From an uncultured Eubacterium sp. (lineage in GTDB: Bacteria > Bacillota > Clostridia > Lachnospirales > Lachnospiraceae): a DNA stretch of 18,095 nucleotides. Positions 5,826 to 13,437 of this stretch are shown here, piece by piece. Position numbers and translations under genes: made by a program. The notes beneath the pieces are model-generated. The model searched no databases, was not told the origin of the DNA, and saw only the letters and a list, made by a program, of their open reading frames with translations. Each line of letters opens with the position of its first letter. The stretch's first letter is position 1. Where the stretch lies: the NCBI GenBank assembly GCA_910586445.1, contig CAJUHV010000044.1, forward strand, positions 13,316-31,410. Direction: 5' to 3'.

Positions 5826-8318
5826 ATGCTTAAGGTTGATAACAAAAAAGTAATAAATGAAATTGCCCAGACAACATATAAGGCGAATAAAAAAAGAAAT
5901 ATATTGACGATAGCAGCAGTTTTTTTGTCAACATTTTTGATTTGTACAGTTATATCTATCGGACTAAGTTATTGGAGTACAGTTTCTTTAAGGCAGCAGA
6001 GAATGCAGGGGATAGATTATGATCTTGAATTGACAGAACCAAGAGATGATCAAGTATCTATTATGCGGGACATGGATCGAGTAAAATATGCGGGACTCAG
6101 CGTAAAATGTGCAGTGATCTTGAAGTATCAAGATCAAGAATTAGATAAAGCACGATTGTATTGGTTAGATGATATTTGCTGGGAAAAACAGACGATTCCT
6201 GCACTCGATTATTACAAAGGAGAATATCCAGAAAAAGAAAATGAAATTATGCTTTCTAAGAGTGCTTTAAGTTCTATGGGAGTGAAAAATCCTAAAGCAG
6301 GCATGGAACTGCCTGTTGTGTATCAGACATTGGCAGAACATAACAAAAATGAAGATATAACAAAAACGTTTGTTTTAAGCGGCTGGTTTTTGGATTATAC
6401 GGGTTTAGATAAAGGCTATGTATCAGAGGAATTTTATCATTCGACAGGGGTACAACAGACAGATTTAACACAAGGGTCATTAAAAATTTCATTGAACAAT
6501 CCTATATATTCTGAGAATGATATTATTGAGATGCAGAGCCAGATCAATTTATCAGGAAATCAAATAATTAAAGCTGATTATGATACTATTTCTAATTTTA
6601 TAAAAACCAGCATCGGCCTGATGTTTTTGTTGGTCCTAGTATTTTTAAGTGGATATCTGTTTATTTACAACACTTTATATATTTCTGTAAATCGGGATAT
6701 ACGGTATTTTGGACAGCTTAAAACAATCGGAACGACTTCTGTTCAAATCAAAAGGATCATTTATAAACAAATGTTATGGAATGCAGTTATGGGGATTCCG
6801 TCAGGGCTGGTTTGTTCAGCGGCTGTAGGAAGAATAATAATTCCACAGTTATTACATGCCCTAAATCCAAGCATTGCGGCAGGCAGCGTTGAAACGGTTT
6901 CTGTATGGGTATTCGCAGCTGCAGCCGTTTTTTCATATGCAGCAGCGATGATCAGCAGTCAAAAACCTGCGAAAATAGCTATGAACTGTTCGCCTGTCGA
7001 AGCAGCAAAATATATAGGAATAACGCCTGTTAAGGCGAAAAATAAAAAAAGAACAGGTGGGGATATCCGCTCAATGGTAAAAATGAATTTGTTTCGGGAT
7101 AAAAAACAATTTATGGTTATTATGTGCTCATTGAGCCTTGCGGTATCACTCTTTATGATTATCAATGCTGTTATTTATGCAAATAATGCAAAAAATATTT
7201 TAAATCATATTTATGATTATGATTTAAGGCTGTTAAATCAAACTTTATTATCTGATAACAAGGAACAGGTGATCACTTCGGATTTTATAGAACAAATAAA
7301 ATCCATAGATGGCGTAAAAGATGTGCGGGTTTTAAAATCGGCAACAGCAGTTGTACCATATCAGGAAAACGTATATGGAGAATATTACAAAGAATTGTAT
7401 AAGTCCAGATATTCACCGGGCAGCTATGAAAAAGATCTAAAGTTATACAAGAAACAGCTGAATCTAGAGCTTTTTACCTGCAGAATAATCGGGATTGATG
7501 AGTTAGAATTTGAAAGAATAAATAATACTTTGAAAAATCCGCTTGATCTTAAAACATTTCAAAATGGGAATATTGCTTTTGTTTCCAAAACTTTTATTCA
7601 GGGCGATAATGGCATTACAGGAAAGGAAGTTGAATTTTTTCTGAATTCAGATGAAAAGCAGAGCATTGAAGCTGGAGCAGTTATAGATGATTATCCGGCC
7701 TACTATTCTGCCGGTTATTCTCCTGATTTGATTGTTAGTGATGATTATTTTGATCAGCTTGTAGAACAGCCATTGATAGAAATGTTAAAAATTGATTATG
7801 ATAAGCCTTTTTCTAAAAATGTGGAAGCTTCCATAAAGAAGCTTGTAGAAGGTAATAAACGAATTTCTATGGAATCAAAGCTAGAGAACTATTCAGAAAT
7901 GAAAAATTCTGAAAATCAGATCACTGTTTTAGGCGGCTGCCTGGGTATTATGATTATGCTGCTTTCTATTTCTAATTATCTGAATATGATGTCGGAAAGC
8001 ATGCAGAATCGTTCGAAAGAATTTGCTATTTTAGAAAGTGTCGGTATGACAAGAAAACAGATTAAAAAAATGATCGTATTTGAGAGCTTAGGGTACGCAG
8101 TTATGTCGATTGTTATTTCTCTGATCATTGGCCTGCCGGCAGGCTATATGGTATTTACAAACTTTAATATATATAGGATTCCGTTTGTGTTTCCTGTAAT
8201 AAAAACTTTATTTTTATTTATAGTGATTATTATGATCTGCGTAGTGACATCCTTATTCGTTTTTTCAAAATCAAAGGGTGAAACGATTATTGAATTGCTG
8301 CGGAGAAATGAGATTTAA
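5826..8318 (+). CDS. FtsX-type ABC transporter permease (two FtsX modules)
   Basis: 830-residue membrane subunit of the preceding ATPase. It is built as a duplication: TM1 (about 26-48), an extracytoplasmic domain (about 50-255), three membrane segments (about 262-288, 318-340, 355-376), then TM5 (about 428-452), a second large extracytoplasmic domain (about 455-695) and three more (about 698-720, 752-778, 790-814). The cytoplasmic coupling stretches RYFGQLKTIGTTSVQIKR (293-310) and KEFAILESVGMTRKQIKK (731-748) are typical of FtsX domains. The ATG at 5826 is one base after the ATPase stop and has a better-placed ribosome binding site than the GTG at 5817. The reading frame is intact despite the broken ATPase. 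The family is linked to peptide or antimicrobial export, detoxification or signalling; the substrate here is unknown. Confidence 0.93.
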   Translation: MLKVDNKKVINEIAQTTYKANKKRNILTIAAVFLSTFLICTVISIGLSYWSTVSLRQQRMQGIDYDLELTEPRDDQVSIMRDMDRVKYAGLSVKCAVILKYQDQELDKARLYWLDDICWEKQTIPALDYYKGEYPEKENEIMLSKSALSSMGVKNPKAGMELPVVYQTLAEHNKNEDITKTFVLSGWFLDYTGLDKGYVSEEFYHSTGVQQTDLTQGSLKISLNNPIYSENDIIEMQSQINLSGNQIIKADYDTISNFIKTSIGLMFLLVLVFLSGYLFIYNTLYISVNRDIRYFGQLKTIGTTSVQIKRIIYKQMLWNAVMGIPSGLVCSAAVGRIIIPQLLHALNPSIAAGSVETVSVWVFAAAAVFSYAAAMISSQKPAKIAMNCSPVEAAKYIGITPVKAKNKKRTGGDIRSMVKMNLFRDKKQFMVIMCSLSLAVSLFMIINAVIYANNAKNILNHIYDYDLRLLNQTLLSDNKEQVITSDFIEQIKSIDGVKDVRVLKSATAVVPYQENVYGEYYKELYKSRYSPGSYEKDLKLYKKQLNLELFTCRIIGIDELEFERINNTLKNPLDLKTFQNGNIAFVSKTFIQGDNGITGKEVEFFLNSDEKQSIEAGAVIDDYPAYYSAGYSPDLIVSDDYFDQLVEQPLIEMLKIDYDKPFSKNVEASIKKLVEGNKRISMESKLENYSEMKNSENQITVLGGCLGIMIMLLSISNYLNMMSESMQNRSKEFAILESVGMTRKQIKKMIVFESLGYAVMSIVISLIIGLPAGYMVFTNFNIYRIPFVFPVIKTLFLFIVIIMICVVTSLFVFSKSKGETIIELLRRNEI

Positions 8319-8357
8319 GTACTTCTTCAGATGTGATTAAACTGTAAGAATAATACA

Positions 8358-8397
8358 AAAATTCTGTGGCTGCTGTTTGTAAAATATGTTATAATAA
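8358..8397 (+). promoter_or_regulatory. Promoter of the 46-codon gene
   Basis: Perfect -10 TATAAT at 8390-8395 with an extended -10 TG (8387-8388). CTGTGGCT lies upstream at 8364-8371. The block aligns without gaps to 3289-3328, with 7 differences in 40 bases. It is about 55 bases ahead of the small gene's start codon. Confidence 0.65.
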
Positions 8398-8450
8398 ACG
8401 ATAGAAGAGGGATGCAGGGCTGATAACCCGAAAGGGAGAAAGAGGTACAG

Positions 8451-8591
8451 ATGGAGGTCATAGATAAAAAGGAAATCAAAGAAGTCATCGAGTGGTGTGA
8501 TGAGAAGGGGCATAGCGAGCACGAAATCTTAGAACTGATAAGACGAATTGTAGACGCTAAGCCGAGAAAAGAAGACAAAAGGGATGCGTAA
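8451..8591 (+). CDS. Small hypothetical protein, 46 aa
   Basis: An ATG at 8451 opens a 46-codon frame ending in TAA at 8589-8591. It has purine-rich ribosome binding sequences AGGGAG and AGAGG at 8433-8446, its own promoter block (8358-8397) and a strong terminator 45 bases after the stop. The product begins MEVIDKKEIKEVIEWCDEK, continues with HEILELIRRIV and ends in a lysine/arginine/aspartate-rich tail. It is highly charged, probably alpha-helical, with no membrane segment or signal peptide and one cysteine (Cys16). I recognise no family. Promoter, ribosome binding site, frame and terminator all agree on orientation, so it is probably a real small protein gene. Confidence 0.7.
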   Translation: MEVIDKKEIKEVIEWCDEKGHSEHEILELIRRIVDAKPRKEDKRDA

Positions 8592-8635
8592 ACAGCCCAT
8601 ACAGAGCTTTGCCTAAGATAAGCAAGGTTATTAAC

Positions 8636-8678
8636 AAAAAAGGATTACCTTGAATAAGAATCAAGGTAATCCTTTTTT
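8636..8678. terminator. Bidirectional intrinsic terminator
   Basis: Perfect 18-bp inverted repeat (8636-8653 with 8661-8678) around the 7-base loop ATAAGAA. The stem begins with six A and ends with six T, so it gives a T tract in both directions. It separates the plus-strand small gene from the convergent minus-strand anti-sigma gene and should terminate both. Confidence 0.95.
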
Positions 8679-8716
8679 GTTATCCAGCTGTCTTCTGCTT
8701 AAAGAAAGTCTAAAAG

Positions 8717-9349
8717 CTAGTTTACAGAAATATAGCTGTCAGCATCGATTGGGGTCTCAATCGTAGAGGTGAAAGGATAGCTGTTTTCATGATCTCCGTC
8801 TTCTGAGGCAGCTTTTGTGATCTCAAAGTACTGCTTCTGCCCGTTGTATGAGGCAGTGACTCTGCATTGGCCGTTTTCATCAAACAAGCCTGTGATATCA
8901 ATTTTTTGATCATAAAAATACAGCCATACCGTTCCGTCCCCATCTTCTTCTATATCGGCTGCGTATACTGCATCAAATACTTCTTCGGCAGATAACGGGC
9001 TTTCGCTGCCATCATCATCAATCGCAATCCCTCCAGCTCCGTTTTCATGAGTGTTTCCTTCCTCGTCGGTAAAGGTATAAGAGTAATTGCCGTTTCCCTG
9101 GTCTTTTACGTTAAATTCGGTTTTAGTGCCGTGGAACCAAGAGGAAATTTTCTGCTGTATGCCGCCGAGATCTGCTGCGTATGCAACGCTTATGCTGCCA
9201 AATGCGATAGCTGCAGCTGCACAGGCAGCAAGTGTTTTTTTCATAATATAATTCTTTTTATTCATTTCCATATTTTTTACCTCCAAAGAAATATTGTTGG
9301 AGGCATGCAGAGCAGAAAACGCCTTTTTATACCTGTCCTTATTCGTCAT
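8717..9349 (-). CDS. Probable anti-sigma factor, single-pass membrane protein
   Basis: 210-residue protein encoded directly after an ECF sigma gene, overlapping it by 11 bases, which is the usual place for a cognate anti-sigma factor. The cytoplasmic N-terminus starts MTNKDRYKKAFSALHASNNI and continues SLEVKNM; I associate this short motif with Firmicute ECF-linked regulators. One membrane segment follows (about 37-59, rich in Ala), then a 150-residue extracytoplasmic part. That part is acidic (DEEGNTHENG, DDDGSE, EEDGDG) and has beta-strand-like YSYTFTDE and VWLYFYDQ stretches. An alternative is a secreted protein, because the hydrophobic segment ends in AYAAD, resembling a signal-peptidase site. 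Role as sigma antagonist is inferred from position and architecture. It ends at the shared terminator 8636-8678. Confidence 0.72.
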   Translation of the reverse strand: MTNKDRYKKAFSALHASNNISLEVKNMEMNKKNYIMKKTLAACAAAAIAFGSISVAYAADLGGIQQKISSWFHGTKTEFNVKDQGNGNYSYTFTDEEGNTHENGAGGIAIDDDGSESPLSAEEVFDAVYAADIEEDGDGTVWLYFYDQKIDITGLFDENGQCRVTASYNGQKQYFEITKAASEDGDHENSYPFTSTIETPIDADSYISVN

Positions 9350-9821
9350 CTTCCCAGTCCTCCTTTAATGTTTTCCGCAGCAGTCTGCGTCCGCGTGAAA
9401 GCCTGACTTTTACATTACTTTCCGATATTTTTAATACGCCTGCGATTTCACGGATCGAATAATCCTCATAATAATACAGGTGTATGACAATCCGGTATTT
9501 TTCCGGAAGTGACAGTACGGTTTCAAACAAAGTCTTGTCCTCTGGTGTTTCAAAGGTTAATGTTTCCATATAGTCTTCGAGCGGGAGCTTGTGCTGCCGC
9601 CAGAAGGACATGTTGATATTTTTCGCTTTGTTGATTGCCACCCGGATCAGCCACGCGCGTATGTGCTGCTCACTTTCAAATTTTTTTGTAGTGATATAGT
9701 ACTGAAGGAAGGTTTCCTGTACAATATCATCTGCGTCGGCAGCATTTTTGCATACGTTGAATGCTGCTGCAAATAAATTGTCGCGGTAACGTTCGATCAG
9801 TATATCTAGCTGCTGTTTCAT
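9339..9821 (-). CDS. ECF RNA polymerase sigma factor (minus operon)
   Basis: 160-residue sigma-70 family group 4 (ECF) protein that would direct RNA polymerase to a small regulon. Region 2 covers about 8-72, with the core-binding helix ADDIVQETFLQYY and the promoter-melting stretch HIRAWLIRVAINKAKN. Region 4 covers about 98-150, with the helix-turn-helix YSIREIAGVLKISESNVKVR followed by LSRGRRLLRKTL. Length is typical. GAGGGA at 9828-9833 is the ribosome binding site. Its stop overlaps the start of the anti-sigma gene by 11 bases, implying coupled translation. It is transcribed away from a second ECF sigma gene, with 180 bases between them. Confidence 0.93.
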   Translation of the reverse strand: MKQQLDILIERYRDNLFAAAFNVCKNAADADDIVQETFLQYYITTKKFESEQHIRAWLIRVAINKAKNINMSFWRQHKLPLEDYMETLTFETPEDKTLFETVLSLPEKYRIVIHLYYYEDYSIREIAGVLKISESNVKVRLSRGRRLLRKTLKEDWEDDE

Positions 9822-9847
9822 GAGCGATCCCTCATTTTCATTTTTCT

Positions 9848-9864
9848 TTGAAAGGCCCTTTCAA
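9848..9864. promoter_or_regulatory. Perfect 17-bp palindrome between divergent sigma genes
   Basis: TTGAAAGG and CCTTTCAA flank a single central C. The palindrome lies 27 bases ahead of the minus-strand sigma start codon, between its ribosome binding site and its presumed promoter, within the 180-base divergent intergenic region. No T tract follows on either strand, so it is more likely a protein-binding site than a terminator. Confidence 0.6.
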
Positions 9865-10001
9865 TGATAATACAAATGGGGAGGCATAAAGGTGACAATA
9901 TTATTATTTTTTTATTTTTTATAAAAAGCGCACATCTGCGGCATTCATACGTTATACATCATAGAAAGGCTGCACAGTGTGAAGGAAGGAGGAGATCTTG
10001 G

Positions 10002-10469
10002 ATGTTAATTGAATTAGAAGAACAATATGACTGTATTTATCGATACTGCTATTACCGGCTTCATCATGTACAGATGGCAGAAGATCTGACGCAAGAAGTC
10101 TTCCTTCGATATTTTGAAAAAGCCCGTTCAGAAAATGAGCGGCCGCTGCCTTATCTGTATACAATTGCCAGAAATCTGTGCATTGATGAATTTCGAAGGA
10201 AAAAGACAGAGTATATGCAGGACAGCTTTGAGAAAGAACTGGTACAAGATATGACGGGAGAACATGCGCAGAGCGTGTTAGTAGATACAATGGCATTAAA
10301 ACAGGCTCTGCTGGCGCTGACGGAACATGAGCGGGAGCTGATACTGCTTAGGTACGTAAATGAAGTGTCCGTGGCTGACCTGTCGGAGATTTTTGATGTA
10401 TCCCGTTTTGCTATGTATCGAAAACTGAAAGGGGTGTTGAAGAAGTTAAAGAATCATATGCAGGGATGA
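10002..10469 (+). CDS. ECF RNA polymerase sigma factor (plus operon)
   Basis: 155-residue ECF sigma factor. Region 2 (about 5-70) shows AEDLTQEVFLRYFEKAR and the conserved PYLYTIARNLCIDEFRRKK. Region 4 (about 98-150) shows LTEHERELILLRYVNEVSV and the helix-turn-helix ADLSEIFDVSRFAMYRKLKG. The start ATG 10002 has a consensus AAGGAGG at 9986-9992, nine bases upstream. A longer in-frame extension back to 9864 would add 46 residues of poor quality and is rejected. The stop codon overlaps an in-frame ATG of the next gene, but that gene's better start is 27 bases on. The neighbours are a six-TM protein and an ABC exporter, not a recognisable anti-sigma factor. Confidence 0.92.
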   Translation: MLIELEEQYDCIYRYCYYRLHHVQMAEDLTQEVFLRYFEKARSENERPLPYLYTIARNLCIDEFRRKKTEYMQDSFEKELVQDMTGEHAQSVLVDTMALKQALLALTEHERELILLRYVNEVSVADLSEIFDVSRFAMYRKLKGVLKKLKNHMQG

Positions 10470-10492
10470 GCAAGGAAGGAGGAAGGAAACAT

Positions 10493-11191
10493 ATGGATCA
10501 AAAAATGCAAGAAGAGCTGAAAAAAATATACGCAGCGCCTGCGCCTGCCGGAAAACGGGCATTTTTTAGGACGGTGCAGCCGCAGCCGGTCCGAATCCGT
10601 TATATGCTCTGGATTCAGGCTGCGTATATTTCCAAATGCACATGGATACTGGCTGCTGTTTTTTTCGGGATTATTTTATTTTTAAGCCGGTACTATGAAA
10701 TTGCGTTGTTTGTAACTGTAATCGCTGTGATGCCGCTGCTTGCAGCGGGCAGCGTGACAGAGAGTATGCGTTCGTTTACTTATGGAATGAGGGAGCTGGA
10801 AATGTCAGCCCGTTTTTCTGCAAAAAGCGTTATACTTGCGCGCATGTGTATACTCGGTACTGTAAATATTTTATCTGCATTTTTCTGTGCGCTGTTTGTA
10901 CAGGGGAAATATATGTGTACGGTTTTGTATCTGCTGGTGCCGTATCTGGCTGCTGTTTATTTATGTCTGCTGATTGTAAGAATCATGCCGGGCAGGGATG
11001 GGATCTATGCCTGTACTGCTGGTTCTTTTGGAATAAGCATGCTTGCGATCGGCAGTATTTTAGGTAAAGGGATGTGGATTTATGAAGAGCGCCATCTATA
11101 CGTATGGCTTGCAGCAGCCGTTTTGCTGGCCTGCATGAGCTTGAAGGAAGGCAGGCGGACGCTCAGGAGTATTGAAAGCTGTTTCGTATGA
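10493..11191 (+). CDS. Six-TM integral membrane protein of unknown family
   Basis: 232-residue protein in an operon with the preceding ECF sigma gene. About 50 cytoplasmic N-terminal residues (MDQKMQEELKKIYAAPAPAG, then KRAFFRTV) lead to six hydrophobic segments: about 47-66, 70-90, 110-135, 140-163, 173-193 and 199-215. The first segment is preceded by basic residues and the tail ends in RRTLRSIESCFV. ATG 10493 is chosen because AAGGAGG (10476-10482) lies 10 bases upstream; an in-frame ATG at 10466 overlaps the sigma stop but has a poor ribosome binding site. I do not recognise the family. By position it may control the sigma factor from the membrane or act with the ABC exporter encoded next. 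Neither role is shown by a motif. Confidence 0.85.
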   Translation: MDQKMQEELKKIYAAPAPAGKRAFFRTVQPQPVRIRYMLWIQAAYISKCTWILAAVFFGIILFLSRYYEIALFVTVIAVMPLLAAGSVTESMRSFTYGMRELEMSARFSAKSVILARMCILGTVNILSAFFCALFVQGKYMCTVLYLLVPYLAAVYLCLLIVRIMPGRDGIYACTAGSFGISMLAIGSILGKGMWIYEERHLYVWLAAAVLLACMSLKEGRRTLRSIESCFV

Positions 11192-11261
11192 ACCAGCAGG
11201 GAAATTTAAGGAGTATAAAAATCTATTTTGGTTGAGCTAACAGGGTAGTTTAAGGTTTTCA

Positions 11262-11295
11262 TGAAGCCTGTCTGCTGCATATAGGCAGGCGCATG
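11262..11295. repeat. Intergenic hairpin after the sigma/six-TM genes
   Basis: GCCTGTCT (11266-11273) pairs with AGGCAGGC (11283-11290) with one G-T wobble and a 9-base loop. Outer CATG/CATG pairs can extend it with small bulges. No T tract follows, so it is not a clear terminator. It lies just upstream of the ABC promoter and may shield the 3' end of the upstream transcript. Confidence 0.45.
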
Positions 11296-11296
11296 A

Positions 11297-11325
11297 TTCA
11301 CAGGAATGCTGTCTTGGGATATAAA
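11297..11325 (+). promoter_or_regulatory. Promoter of the ABC-2 exporter genes
   Basis: -35 TTCACA (11297-11302) and -10 TATAAA (11320-11325), each 5/6 to consensus, are separated by 17 bases. They lie 30 bases ahead of the ATPase start codon. This suggests the exporter genes have their own vegetative promoter besides any read-through from the sigma operon. Confidence 0.65.
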
Positions 11326-11354
11326 TTGGAATTAAAAAGTATGGGAGGATAAAT

Positions 11355-12044
11355 ATGGAATTGGTAGTAGACCGTCTGACAAAACAATATAAAAATAAAA
11401 TTGCGGTGGACAGGATTTCATTTGATTTCAGGAAAGGTGTTTATGGGCTGTTAGGAGCGAATGGGGCAGGAAAGACTACTTTTATGAGAATGCTCTGTGG
11501 TATTCTGCAGCCGACGGGAGGAAATGTCGTATTTGACGGCATTGACGTGGCGACTGAAGAGTACCGCAGCGTGCTGGGATACCTGCCGCAGGATTTCGGG
11601 TATTATCCGAATTTTACAGGAATGGACTTTATGCTGTATCTGGCAGCTTTGAAAGGGTTCGGCAAAAAATATGCGGCTAAGAAATCAAAGGAGCTGCTGG
11701 AGCTGGTATCTTTGTCAGAAGCAGCGAACAAAAAAATAAAGACATATTCCGGCGGAATGAAGCAGAGGATCGGGATTGCGCAGGCGCTGCTGAATGATCC
11801 CAAAATACTGGTCTTAGATGAGCCGACAGCGGGCCTAGATCCGAAAGAACGGGTAAGATTCCGCAATCTGATTGCTGAAATAGGCAAAGACAGTATTGTA
11901 ATATTGTCTACACATATCGTATCTGACATCGAGCATATTGCAGATATTGTGTTGATTATGAAAGACGGGCAGATGATTTTCGATGGGCAGCGGGAGGAGA
12001 TCAAAGAAGATCTGGAACAATTTTATTTAAAGAAAATAGGATAA
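11355..12044 (+). CDS. ABC exporter ATP-binding subunit
   Basis: 229-residue ATPase of the ABC-2/CcmA (drug or antibiotic exporter) type, energising the permease encoded just after it. Walker A is GANGAGKTT (34-42), the Q-loop is LPQD (77-80), the signature is YSGGMKQR (131-138), Walker B is ILVLDEPTAGLDP (151-163) and the switch histidine is in STHIVSD (H187). All catalytic residues are present. The ribosome binding site GGGAGG is at 11343-11348. The domain is shorter than drug-exporter ATPases with a C-terminal extension but normal for this compact group. The gap to the permease gene is 23 bases, so co-transcription is expected. Substrate unknown. Confidence 0.95.
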   Translation: MELVVDRLTKQYKNKIAVDRISFDFRKGVYGLLGANGAGKTTFMRMLCGILQPTGGNVVFDGIDVATEEYRSVLGYLPQDFGYYPNFTGMDFMLYLAALKGFGKKYAAKKSKELLELVSLSEAANKKIKTYSGGMKQRIGIAQALLNDPKILVLDEPTAGLDPKERVRFRNLIAEIGKDSIVILSTHIVSDIEHIADIVLIMKDGQMIFDGQREEIKEDLEQFYLKKIG

Positions 12045-12067
12045 AAAAGTATTAAGGAGTGAAGCAG

Positions 12068-13279
12068 ATGAGTCAATTTAGCAGGTTATTTTATTTTGAG
12101 TGGAAGAAAATTTGTAAGCGGAAAGGGACATGGATATGTCTTGCAATATTAACGGCTTTTTATTTAGTTACTGGTATATTTTATTTTGTTGGATCAAAAT
12201 ATGTGGATGGAGAATTTTTAGAAACGCATATTGATGGGAGAGACAGGGATCTTGCCAATGGCAGGAGGATGAAAGGAACGAAAATCGATCAGCAGCTGTT
12301 GATGCAGATACAGGAGGCTTTTGGCAGCATCCCTGCGGATGATCCGAAATATCAGCTGACAGATGAATATCTGTCGAATGTAAGGCCTTATGAGGGCGTG
12401 TATCAGATCGTCAATAACATGCTGTATAACTCATCGGGCAGGACTCTGCATGTGACGGAAGAAGAACTGTATGAAATAAGAGACAATAATGTAAAAAGTA
12501 CATGGGATCAGTATGGCCTGACAGAGGCAGAGATCGAGTATTGGAAAAATAAAGAGGGGCATATCGAGAAACCGTTTACGTATGAATATGCGCAGGCATA
12601 TGATTTTTTGGTAAGTATGTCGGGAGTGTACCGGGTATGCCTGTTGGTGACTTTTTTTATTGCGGTGTGCATGAGCGGTGTGTTTACGGAAGAGCATGGG
12701 AGAAAGACAGATCAGCTGATCTTATGCAGCCGTCTCGGCAGAAAGCAGATATATTATGCGAAGATTGCGGCCGGCAGCGTGTTTTCCCTGCTCGTTACGG
12801 TGATTCTGCTGCTGTGCAGTATATTTTCGGCATTTTTATTTTACGGTACAGATGGATTTTCGGCTGCGATACAGTTGATTGCACCCCAGTATTCGTATGA
12901 TATGACAATGGGTGAAGCATTTTTGATTTTGGCAGGAATTTTGTTATTGTCATCTGTAATGGCAAGTATTTTTACAATGATACTGTCTGAGCTGACAAAG
13001 AGCAGCATTGCCTCCATGGCTGTAGTTATTGCGGTTATGTTTCTGGCCAGGCTGATTCCGATTCCTTTGATGTACCGCGTAATTTCTCAGGCATGGAATT
13101 TTATGCCGATCAACCTGCTCAAGTTTGATGCCGGCTTCTGGGACCCGCGCTTAGTTCCGGTCTTTGGATTAAAACTGACATCCTGGCAGTTTGTACCGGC
13201 AGTGTATATTTTACTGAGTATTGTGTTTTTATATGCCGGAAAAAAGATTTATTGTGGATATCAGGTACAGGGAAGGTGA
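12068..13279 (+). CDS. ABC-2 type exporter permease
   Basis: 403-residue membrane subunit partnered with the upstream ATPase. An N-terminal cytoplasmic stretch FYFEWKKICKRKGTW leads into TM1 (about 22-42). A large extracytoplasmic domain of about 135 residues follows, rich in acidic and polar residues. Five further membrane segments lie at about 184-210, 235-262, 286-308, 311-335 and 378-396. This single TM, external loop, five TM pattern is common in ABC-2 permeases. ATG 12068 is preferred because AAGGAG (12054-12059) is eight bases upstream; a GTG at 12059 overlaps the ribosome binding site itself. No clear terminator follows; the next gene has its own promoter. Confidence 0.88.
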   Translation: MSQFSRLFYFEWKKICKRKGTWICLAILTAFYLVTGIFYFVGSKYVDGEFLETHIDGRDRDLANGRRMKGTKIDQQLLMQIQEAFGSIPADDPKYQLTDEYLSNVRPYEGVYQIVNNMLYNSSGRTLHVTEEELYEIRDNNVKSTWDQYGLTEAEIEYWKNKEGHIEKPFTYEYAQAYDFLVSMSGVYRVCLLVTFFIAVCMSGVFTEEHGRKTDQLILCSRLGRKQIYYAKIAAGSVFSLLVTVILLLCSIFSAFLFYGTDGFSAAIQLIAPQYSYDMTMGEAFLILAGILLLSSVMASIFTMILSELTKSSIASMAVVIAVMFLARLIPIPLMYRVISQAWNFMPINLLKFDAGFWDPRLVPVFGLKLTSWQFVPAVYILLSIVFLYAGKKIYCGYQVQGR

Positions 13280-13343
13280 TGATAAATAAAAATTTATGAA
13301 AATCAGAGAGAAATATTTACCAGATCAGATTTTATGCCGTCAC

Positions 13344-13372
13344 TTGACACATAAAAAGAAATCAAATAGAAT
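13344..13372 (+). promoter_or_regulatory. Promoter of the 243-aa hypothetical gene
   Basis: Perfect -35 TTGACA (13344-13349), 17-base spacer, and -10 TAGAAT (13367-13372), 5/6 to consensus. It is 65 bases before the start codon at 13438, leaving a leader of about 58 bases. Confidence 0.8.
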
Positions 13373-13437
13373 AATTATTAGATATAAATGCTATATAAAT
13401 GTGTTTCGGCTGAACTATTATTTAGGGAGGTATACTT

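Noticed and set aside
9864..10001. 46-residue N-terminal extension of the plus-strand ECF sigma factor
   Set aside because: Its start lies within the end of the palindrome and it runs through T-rich DNA; AAGGAGG at 9986-9992 clearly marks the ATG at 10002.
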